Positions 56,481-64,000 of a stretch of DNA of 64,000 nucleotides are shown piece by piece. The stretch lies in contig BRXU01000005.1 of NCBI GenBank assembly GCA_030267565.1, positions 4,715,501-4,779,500 of the forward strand, read 5' to 3'. The notes under the pieces were generated by a model that was not told where the DNA came from, did no database searches, and saw nothing but the letters and a program-made list of their open reading frames with translations. Source of the stretch: Pleodorina starrii. Its lineage: Eukaryota > Chlorophyta > Chlorophyceae > Chlamydomonadales > Volvocaceae. Every line of letters starts with the position of its first letter. Positions within the stretch are counted from its first letter, which is position 1. Made by a program: the position numbers and the translations under genes.

Positions 56481-56776
56481 TCGAGGCCGCGCACCCCCAT
56501 CTAGAAGGCATCTTATTTCCGAGTCGAGCGACCGCCTTCCCGCTGCTGCCCCATCCCCCGCCCCCGCTCCCGAAGGCCCCCATCCAGCAACAGCAGGCTG
56601 AGGTGCCGCAGCAGCTGGTGGCGGCGGCAGCGGCGGGTGCGGCGGCGGCGACAGTTGCAGCGGCGGCGGGGGGCACGGCGGCAGGTACAGCAGCCGCGGA
56701 CGAGGCAACGGCGGCATCTGCGGCGGCCGCTGGCAATGGGCAGCAGCACCAGGTTGCGTTTCTCCAGTACCCAGTC

Positions 56777-56888
56777 TGTAATGCGTGGGCGGAGCAAAGG
56801 CTACTCGAGATGCTGTGTGACGCCTTTCTTAGGCTCTACGTTAGCCGTTTGTACGGCATCTGCACGGTATTGTAACCGCCGCGTTACA
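56777..56888 (-). mobile_element. Solo LTR of the 6129-6607 TRIM family
   Basis: A single 112-bp repeat starting TGTAATGCGTGGGCGGAGCA and ending CGCGTTACA, similar to the LTRs at 6129 and 6506. Flanked by CAGTC on both sides (56772-56776, 56889-56893), a perfect 5-bp duplication. Solo LTRs arise by recombination between the two LTRs of an element. Confidence 0.85.
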
Positions 56889-57183
56889 CAGTCACTGGAT
56901 ACTCTAGAAACGTCCCACGACCGTCCCCACGACGGTCGTAAATCCTATGGCCGGTCGCGGGAATCCGATAGGGAAACCGCATATCCGTTGAACACCACGA
57001 GCTACCCGTTACAAGAAAACAGGAATTATATCTGAAAATCAATTTATTTTATAAGCCAGTACCAGGTATCCCGTGACACCACACGGTGGAGGGAATCCGA
57101 CCCTCAGGGGTACCGACCCTCTGGATGGTCAATTTGTTTGATTTCCTGAAGAAGGGGCTGTGCGCGGCTGCGTGGGTGTGAGA
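56889..57183. other. Spacer and breakpoint upstream of copy F
   Basis: Homology to intron 2 of the gene family begins near 57135 (TTGATTTCCTGAAGAAGGGG); everything before that is unrelated, so the 5' half of copy F was lost here. Confidence 0.5.
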
Positions 57184-57507
57184 TGTTAAAGTCAGCAAAG
57201 CGCCCGGCCCCTCCATGGGCCGTATTGACTGCTACGACTTCTCTTCGTATATGAGTGTTGCTCACTCACAACACTCCCCCGTGAGCGACACTCCATAAGT
57301 CCTCACGTTCACCCCCAGGCTGCCTCGTCCCGGTCCCCCAGCCCTGGTCAACAGCCAGCGGGAATCGAACCGGCGACCTCTCGGTCAGCCGCGCACATGC
57401 GATCGGGGCTCATAACCTGTCAAAGTCAGCAAAGCGCCCGGCCCCTCCATGGGCCGTATTGACTGCTACGACTTCTCTTCGTATATGAGTGTTGCTCACT
57501 CACAACA
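57184..57507 (-). mobile_element. TRIM-like miniature LTR element (324 bp) in the intron-2 remnant of copy F
   Basis: Two 90-bp direct repeats (57184-57273 and 57418-57507), nearly identical, begin TGT(T/C)AAAGTCAGC and end CACAACA. TGAGA flanks both sides (57179-57183, 57508-57512), a perfect 5-bp duplication. Copy G shows the empty site (GTGTGAGACTGATGCG). On the minus strand the LTR is followed at once by GGTTATGAGCCCC, which resembles the complement of a tRNA-Met anticodon loop (a copia-type internal primer site). The other LTR is preceded by a GGGGGAG polypurine tract. The 144-bp interior has a T-arm-like GGTTCGATTCC and no coding sequence. Confidence 0.85.
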
Positions 57508-57660
57508 TGAGACTGATGCGTTCGGTCGATCAGGTCGTGCAACAATCCAGCGCATCCGTGCCACTTCCACCCAGATGGTCAGGCTTGCCCCCGCCCCCCA
57601 GCCTGCCATTGTTCCTTGCCACCGTACCCGAACGACCGCCCGCCCCGTCGCGCCCCGCAG

Positions 57661-58809
57661 GGAGAGGCAGTTCATCAAGCCGCAGTCGTACATCATCCGG
57701 CGCTTCACCGCTTCGCGCCCCATCGCTGTGGCAACTGTCGACTACCAGTACCTGAACGCCGTCACCGGAGCCACCACCAACCTCACCTTCGAACAATGGT
57801 GCGTGCGTAGCTGCATACTAGCTAGGTTCGTTGTTATCTGGCACATGGCTGCCTGAATTGGCCATCCCTGATTGACCAGCCCAATCAAAGCCGGCTCCGA
57901 AACCAAGCTCTGCGTACCATGCCACAGCGGTCTGGCGCAAGCGCCCAGTTTGTCCCCACGCACCCATCAATCAAGCCCGAGTCTTGTGCCCATCTCGAAC
58001 CTATTCCCCGTCACCCTCGCAAAACCGCGCTGCGAACACCACCCCTGCAGCGCCGCCACCATCGCGACTCGCCCGGATACGACGCCTGAACCCCTGAGCT
58101 CCGGGGGGGTGGGTCTGATGTCAACCCTTACCCTCCCCCTCGCCGCGCCTCGCGCTTTATGCCTCTTTCACCCACCCCCACTCACGAATCCGATAGGATC
58201 CGATGCATGGTAACGCTTTCCCCCGCCCTCTTCCGCTCTCTGCTCCTCTCTCTGCTCCTCTCTTCTCCTCTCTCTATCTGTCTCGCCCAAACTCCCTCCC
58301 CATCTATGTGATCCTCTCGCTCCCTCTCCCCATCTCTCTTTCCATGTCCATATCGCGCCCGCGCCCTCTCTCCCACGCTCCTGCGCAGGTTCCGATTTGA
58401 CAGCTACAGCCGTATCACCGCCGCCGACTTCACCCTCGACCGCTTCGCCGAGTCTTTGCCTGCCCTCGGTGTGGAAGCCGTGTTCGCCGCCAACCTCAAC
58501 ATCACCACCTTGCTCCAGGACAGGGTCTGCCAGGCCGCCGCCACCTACTGCAAGACACCCTCCCTGCAGCAGTACGCCGACGTGCCAACCTGCATGAACT
58601 TCCTGTCGTCCGTCGCGTTCTTCAATCCGCTGCGCATACAGTCGAATACCGTGCTGTGCCGCTATTTGCACTACTCGCTCGTGGGCTATGCGCCGGAGAT
58701 CCACTGCCCCCACCTCGGCCCGTCGGGAGGCGGCGTGTGCGTAGACAAGCCGTACTCTGCCTATTACACCGCCCCACCCTTCCCCGCCGGCACCTTTGCC
58801 TTGCAGTAA
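57661..58809 (+). pseudogene. Secreted NTF2/SnoaL-like family, copy F, 5'-truncated
   Basis: Only exons 3 (57661-57798, 138 nt) and 4 (58389-58809, 421 nt) remain, with intron 3 of 590 nt. Both are open and end in TAA rather than the TGA of the other copies. Exon 4 keeps all six tail cysteines, LCRYLH and HCPHLGPSGGGVC. Exons 1 and 2, signal peptide and promoter are missing; homology starts inside intron 2 at about 57135. A miniature LTR element sits in the remaining intron-2 piece. Without a signal peptide or start it is most likely a pseudogene, unless transcribed from an unrelated upstream promoter. Confidence 0.8.
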
Positions 58810-59740
58810 AGAAAGCCCCCTTCGGTTCTTGTGATCGCGTGGAATATTTGTTGGCGAGTCGGGGTTTATTGTCAGCCGAGTGCGCGTGGCGGCGTGGGGC
58901 AGCAGGCGTGCGGCCGGCGCGGGGGCGTGGCCCAGGAGGACCTGTGATTGACCCATGAGTCATCGAGCTATGCGCGGGTGCGTGCGTGTGTGCGTGCACC
59001 ATTAGTGCGAGTTTGTGCCGCCGCTGCTGCCGCTGCGGTGCTTTAGCTTATGAGGGAGCTTGGGGGAATTGGTGTGCCTCGACCTTAGCACTGGTCACCT
59101 GCTGCATGCGATTTTAAACTGATTCGCTCGATCACTGTCGGTTTCGGCTGCGGAACCCTGTCAATGCGAACTTTCCCACATATGTGCCGGCCCTGCGTTA
59201 AGGGCCGGTCTGCAGGTAGGGCATACATAAGAGGCTCACAACTGTCCACCCCGTTTCCTCCCTTCCCGAGGGATGGTCCTCGAGGGATGGTCCTCGCCCT
59301 TTCATCACACCGAGCCTTCGGAGCGCGTGATACGGATGTTGTGATTAGGAACGTCCACAGACGATCATGGGGTCCATCAGACCCTGGCCTACTATTACAA
59401 CACCCTTGGCATGCGCACGACTCGCGCGTTGCGCCTGACTGGTATTTGTTAATGTCTCGCACTGCCTGTTGCTGTTTGTTGTTGTGCATAGTTCTAGGAA
59501 GGTTCCGCTCCGTCAAGCACATGTTGTTTGTTTCGTTTCGTCCTAAAAAAAGGCATGGACGATCAGTGGCTGCTGTTGCTGTTCGTGGTTTGTTGGCGGC
59601 GGTAGGGGTGGACTGGTTTATGTAGTTGGGTTCGAGCACGGTGGAAACCTTGCGGAGCCCAGGGCTGGGACCTAAGGCGATATGTATAATCCCAACTCCA
59701 AATCGTTCTCGCATGCGCTACGATTGTTTGTATGAGTCTA
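58810..59740 (+). repeat. Conserved downstream block of segment F
   Basis: Collinear with the downstream blocks of A, B, D and E up to about 59740. The RNA-binding-protein fragment is absent; a LINE tail follows instead. Confidence 0.5.
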
Positions 59741-59839
59741 GTCAGTTGCTTGCTTTTCCATCAGAGGACGAGGGCGTGGGGGGGCATTTACTGCTGTGAT
59801 GCCTTATGTCGTACACCCCAAGTAAACTCCCACCCCGGC

Positions 59840-60066
59840 CCGGAGTCCTGGGTCTGGCGGTCCTCTCTGTGCTGTCCTGTGTTTCTGGGGGTCTGTGTCC
59901 TGCTTTTTCACGCTTTGCGCGTCGCGCGGGCTTGGTGCTGGTGGGCCTTGGTGGCTTTGTTTTCGGCACCCCTTCGTGGGTGCCGCTGGGGAAGGATGCA
60001 CAGTCTGTCAAGCATGTACGGCTAGCAACCGATCTGGACGTCGGTTCCCCTTGTAACCTTCGCATT
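59840..60066 (+). mobile_element. 5'-truncated LINE-1-family 3' tail
   Basis: Plus-strand tail: CTGTGTTTCTGGGGGTCTG, GGGCTTGGTGCTGGTGGGCC, GGCTAGCAACCGATCTGG with a hairpin, and the end CCCCTTGTAACCTTCGCA. Same as 7600 and 29332 in reverse. Confidence 0.6.
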
Positions 60067-60925
60067 GCATATATATGTTGAGGAGGTTGGGGGCATCACC
60101 TTTCTGAGCTAGGAAGTGTTCGGCAATGGGAGAGGGCATTCTCACCTGTGCGTTCATGCGCACTGGTGCTTCACGGCTTTCCTTGGGGCGTGGTGCTGGG
60201 CGGCAGTGTACAGGTGTGGGTTGCGCTTGCTAGCGCACCGATGCACGCCAGTCAGATGTGGCTGCGGCGCCGCGTTCGTACGTTGGGCGGCCCAGGGGTG
60301 GCCGGTCCAAGCGCGCGGACTTCGTTGCTTGCCTCTGCGCGCGGTCTGCAAGCTTTGCTCGCTTACCATCCGTGGGTGGTTTGTGATCTCTGCAGTGTAC
60401 AGTCCATGCCTTTCTTTGTGTCTGTCGCGAGCGGGTGTTGGATGGCCCCTGATGGAGCCCGCTTCTTGGCTGCGCGTTGTCGCGCGGACGTGGCGTCCTA
60501 ATGTGTTGGGCATTGCATCCGTGTTTAGGATGTGTCTTTGGAGCCACGCCCTGACCGCACATCGATGAACCTCCTGTATAAAGGGGACCTACATGCCTAC
60601 CTACGAACTGCGATTTACGGTAAACGAATATCGACCGAGCCCCTTAGTCCAGTAGAACCCTGTTGCCAAATATACGGAGCCTTTCGTTGTTGCGGCGCGA
60701 GCGCGGCCGCTGTGCGGGCTGGGGTCGGAAACACCTGCGTGTGAACCGCACGATGGACTTGGCTACTCCCGATGCCCCAGCTAATACGGTGCTTCCATTG
60801 GCCCGCGATACACGGCGTACTTACATACGCCGAAGTGACATAAGTACTATGTCACTTCGTCACATAGTCCTGTATACTAACATACCACAAAGCGGGACTG
60901 ACGGAGGCCCTCATTACTTGTTGGG
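60067..60925 (+). mobile_element. LINE-2 3' tail, 5'-truncated
   Basis: Matches 43335-43870 with indels: GGCTTTCCTTGGGGCGTGGT, GCTTGCTAGCGCACCGATGC, GCTGCGCGTTGTCGCGCGGA, and the end AAGCGGGACTGACGGAGGCC. It has an extra block of about 190 bp near 60260-60430 absent from the 43-kb copy. A perfect hairpin around AAGTGACATAAGTACTATGTCACTT sits near 60833-60857. Confidence 0.65.
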
Positions 60926-61045
60926 TAATTAATCCCGCATACGGATTTGTTTTCCCGTATACGGGTTTTTTTCCCACATCCCAACGACTGGGAACGTTGT
61001 GTGCAAACAAACAAGCTCCTTTCATTCTACTACTGAGGCTTGCTT
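60926..61045 (+). repeat. CCCGCATACGG repeat, left part
   Basis: TTAATCCCGCATACGG, CCCAACGACTGGGAACG, AACAAGCTCCTTTCAT and GAGGCTTGCTTTG; left half of the family only. Confidence 0.45.
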
Positions 61046-62180
61046 TGCCTAGACCTGACAGGCAGACAGAAACGCAGACAATAGTGGAAGCATGGAATGG
61101 AGGCCAATGGAGGCTGATGCTCGAATAATAGCGGTGTAATACTTGAGGCCACCGTAGGGGTGGCAACAGAACAGGCCGATTTGTGCCGATTAATTTATTT
61201 TTCACGACCGATCTGGCCCGACTGACTGGACTTGGGTCGCCCGGAGAACCGCTCTCGGGCTACCGTGCTTTTCCGGTCATTAGGATGCGGGAAACAAAAT
61301 ACCATACGCGTGATTTATTCGACTTATCTCCACAAAAGTGCCTAAATATTGGGTGCGCCTAAGCCAGTTAGCGTTTTTCGCGATTGTCGCACTCAATTCG
61401 TTTCCGTACACCCTTGGCCTTTGCAACCAAACTTGTTTGTACATATTAATCGAATTATCATAGGCGCCAGCTGAGTCAACCTCCCGGACTGGGCCGTCCC
61501 GGCCGAAACGATCCTTGAAAATTTCGGCCAGTTGTCTTCACCGAGACTTGTGGCATGCCCTAACGCACGGCTATGGCCCTATTGAGTTGCTTATTATATT
61601 AATTGTTGTTCCAGTCCTTCTGGCCACTATCGGCGGCGTAACTGGTGTCAAGCGGTCGCGCGCAGCACGGACTCCTCGGGCCCATGGGTCAAGCGCCCCC
61701 ACAGCAAGAGCCCGCACCGCAGCAGCACACGCAGGCACACGCTGGCCTGCCATTGCATTTACTGTTGTCATTTTCGATGTTATTTGATCATTTGTTGTCA
61801 CTGTGACGGCCCAGATAGGTCGTTGGTGGTGAGTCTACGACTTGCATGTTCGATTGTCGGTCACAATTTGAGTCATGTGCAACCGGACAGGTTCAGACCT
61901 TGGCTTTACTTCATAACAATGCTCTATGAACGCTTGTATGTCGTTAAACATACGTTTGGGTGATACTTTTCCTGACTTTTAAGAACTGGCCGAATTTAGG
62001 CACCATGGCCGAAACAGTTTGATCCCAGTCGCACACCAGCGCCGCTCCAGGGCCACTTCCATCACGGCCACATCATCTAATGCATATAGAGAAGTAATTA
62101 GCGCCAATTTGGGAGCGTCGCGGCAGTCGAAAAGGGCCTTATATGAACAAATTGACATCTGGCCGAAGTTAGGCACTTTT
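61046..62180. other. Stretch without a supported gene
   Basis: A 90-codon frame (61515-61787) has one hydrophobic segment (LLIILIVVPVLLATIGGV) but no other support. 61980-62170 shows a GGCCGAA(T/G)TTAGGCAC motif at both ends in inverted and direct form. Confidence 0.3.
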
Positions 62181-62184
62181 GGAG

Positions 62185-62280
62185 CTATTCCCTTGACGGC
62201 ATCATCAACGCGATCAGTCAGCCGAACGGGTCAGCGCACCCGGGATGCGCCAATAAATACACCAGAATTTCCCAAGCAAA
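62185..62280 (+). repeat. CCCGCATACGG family right end
   Basis: CTTGACGGCATCATCAACGC, GAACGGGTCAGCGCACCC and GCCAATAAATACACCAGAA, as at 33010, 44280 and 50160. Confidence 0.45.
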
Positions 62281-62304
62281 AATATTTTTTACATTATAAT
62301 ATGC

Positions 62305-62415
62305 GCGTACCTTTCTGTACTGCTTTGTACCACTGTCCGGAACCCACGTACGGGTCCGACGCGTCGTTCCCGGGGACATAAACCTCAGGTTGGTTCAGAA
62401 CCAAAATCGGTAAGT
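62305..62415 (+). repeat. GAACCAAAATCGGTAA-family repeat, short copy inside the upstream block
   Basis: GCGTACCTTTCTGTACTGCT to GAACCAAAATCGGTAA. It interrupts the upstream block of copy G. Confidence 0.5.
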
Positions 62416-62954
62416 AATATATGGCTGCAAGATGTGAGTCTGTGTCGTTGCGCTCGGAAGCGGAAGATATGCATCCGGGAAATCTGCGTTCTTCTCAGTA
62501 GAGCTATAGTTCCAGTGTGGATACGCGTGTGGGCCCCTTTTTTTAGTTCTATGCCATTCTTTTGATAATAATGTCAACTGCAATGCCACAGACAACCCCA
62601 CCTGTGCCTTACTGTATTACGCCATACGGACTGCTAGTCCACGGCGCTTGATATTCTGCTGGCGGCTCCTTGCCGACGACCCAGCACAAAGTTCAGTTAT
62701 CAACGCTGCCTGCCGAGACAAAATAACCTATAATATAAAATAAAATAGAAAGGGCAATTGTGATCCCTAATACGGCGCTGCTCCTCCCAGTAATGACGGC
62801 AAATTGTCGTACGTTTCTGGATTTGTGTTAAAAAAACCCGCGCCTTGATACCTGCATCTGACGACGGCTGCGTGAAAGCTCGTAGCACAATCACTGGCTG
62901 GTCGACGGTACAGCCCTCTTGCCTCGGCCTAATCCAACCGCGGCCTGCATCAAG
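62416..62954 (+). promoter_or_regulatory. Conserved upstream block of copy G
   Basis: Shares GAGTCTGTGTCGTTGCGCTC, CCATACGGACTGCTAGTCCA and the CCTCGGCCTAATCCAACCGC leader with D and E. Confidence 0.35.
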
Positions 62955-64000
62955 ATGGCTGCCTCGACCATGGCACTTCGGCCGCTGTTGGCCTTGACAC
63001 TGTTGGCAGTACTTTCTTACCCTTCGCTTGCGGCCACCAAGCCACCGCCGACCTACAACCGGCTCTGCCAGCAGCGGGAGCTGACGTCTCAGCCGCAATG
63101 GCGAAAGTGCGCTGAGCTCACGGTAGCCGAGTGGAACCGCGTCATCGTCGATAATGTTATAAGGTTTGTCCTTCTGCATTTCGTTGGGCTGTTGAACTGT
63201 TGTGCTGCGCGCCTGGCGTGTGGACTCAGCGAAGTGCCAACAAAGTAAAGCCTTTCGCCATCGTAACCCTGGACTCAGGTCGAACTTCACCGCCGCCTCG
63301 GCGATCTACGCCGGAATCATTGATCCGAAGATTGTGCTCCGATTGGAGCCGGTGGGCACGTTTACCGGCCTGGAGATGGTCATGGAGTACGTGTATATCT
63401 ACTCCAGCCCTACCGGGTGAGTTTTTTTGGACGACATAATTCCACAATTTACCGTCCGCTAGTTGTTGGCTGTTTGGTTACTGAAGAAGAGACTGTGCGC
63501 GGCTGCGTGGGTGTGAGACTGATGCGTTCGGTCGATCAGGTCGTGTAACAATCTAGCGCATCCGTGGTACTTCCACCCAGATGGTCAGGCTTGCCGCCGC
63601 CGGCCTGCCATTGCTCCTTGCCGCCGTATCCGAACGACCGAACGCCCCGTTGCGCCCCGCAGGCAGGTACAATACCTCAAGCCGCAGTCGTACACCATCC
63701 GGCGCTTCACCGCCTCGCGCCCCATCGCCGTTGCAACCGTCGACTATACCTACCTGAACTTCGTCAATGGAGAAACCGCCAACCTCACCTTCGAACAGTG
63801 GTGCGTACGCTTGATGGATTCATTGTTATCCAGCGCATGGCTGCCTGAATTGGCCGTTCCGACCTCATCCGTCCAGCAGTGGTGCGCGGCAAGTCCCTGA
63901 CCGACTAGCTCAGTCAATGCCGGCTCCGAAACCAAGCTCTCCATACCATGCCACAGAGGTTTGGCGCAAGCGCCCAGTTTGTCCCTACGCACCTATCAAG
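62955..64000 (+). CDS. Secreted NTF2/SnoaL-like, Cys-rich-tail protein, copy G (partial at window end)
   Basis: Exons 1-3 are 62955-63163, 63279-63416 and 63663-63800 (209, 138 and 138 nt). Exon 4 lies beyond the window; the sequence ends inside intron 3, which already shows the extended plus-strand form. The signal peptide ends near YPSLAA. Conserved LCQQRELTSQPQWRKCAEL follows, then DPKIVLRLEPVGTFTGLEMV. Exon 2 ends MEYVYIYSSPTG, unlike MEFWNVFANPTG in C and E. Exon 3 begins QVQYLKPQSYTIRRFTASRP and has a distinctive FVNGETANLTFEQW. Intron 2 is the shortest of the family (246 nt). No disruption in the visible part. Confidence 0.82.

Noticed and set aside
56603..56875. Alanine-rich frame ending in WAEQRLLEMLCDAFLRLYV, seemingly conserved with 6.1-6.6 kb
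   Set aside because: The conserved part is exactly the solo LTR (56777-56888) and the rest is a GCG-repeat translation.
57340..57420. tRNA-like sequence (GGTTCGATTCC with a CTCATAA loop)
   Set aside because: The two motifs are on opposite strands and no acceptor stem forms; it is the interior of a TRIM.
61515..61787. Possible small membrane protein of 90 residues
   Set aside because: One hydrophobic stretch only, no homologous copy, no splice or start context.

Overview
The window looks like nuclear DNA of a chlamydomonadalean (Chlamydomonas/Volvox-type) green alga. Genes are split by short GT-AG introns, intergenic DNA is dense with transposons, several mobile elements resemble types known from volvocine algae (L1-like LINEs, a DIRS/Kangaroo-type tyrosine recombinase), and a short stretch of TTTTAGGG, the Chlamydomonas-type telomere repeat, lies inside the window. 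No prokaryotic operons, rRNA, credible tRNA gene or CRISPR array was seen.

The backbone is one segmentally duplicated gene family. Seven copies (A-G) encode secreted proteins of about 301-304 residues: a signal peptide, an NTF2/SnoaL-like middle region (inferred from its pattern) and a cysteine-rich tail with an HCPHxGPSGG motif. A (2784-4368) and B (12604-14375) are on the minus strand. C (24711-26941), D (33520-35592), E (44898-46776), F (57661-58809, 5'-truncated) and G (62955 to the window edge) are on the plus strand. Exons 2, 3 and 4 are exactly 138, 138 and 421 nt in every copy that has them; size differences lie in exon 1 and the introns. Around the gene each duplicated segment also carries a conserved upstream block and a downstream block. 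Several segments end in a decayed piece of an RBP45/47-type RNA-binding protein gene (1.2-1.6, about 11.3-11.6, 36.5-37.1 and 48.1-48.9 kb).

Between the segments lie mobile elements: three very small LTR elements (TRIM-like; 479, 324 and 196 bp) and a solo LTR, each with 5-bp target duplications; a 250-bp hAT-like MITE inside intron 1 of copy D; two decayed LINEs (19.8-23.4 and 40.7-43.9 kb) with scattered 5'-truncated copies; a tyrosine recombinase fragment (18.0-18.8 kb); foldback elements with long inverted repeats; and several uncharacterised dispersed repeats.

The only other convincing gene is a four-exon orphan (51499-52967). Its last codons and 3' flank have been amplified into a tandem array reaching about 54.25 kb. 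All calls come from reading the sequence by eye; no database search was possible.
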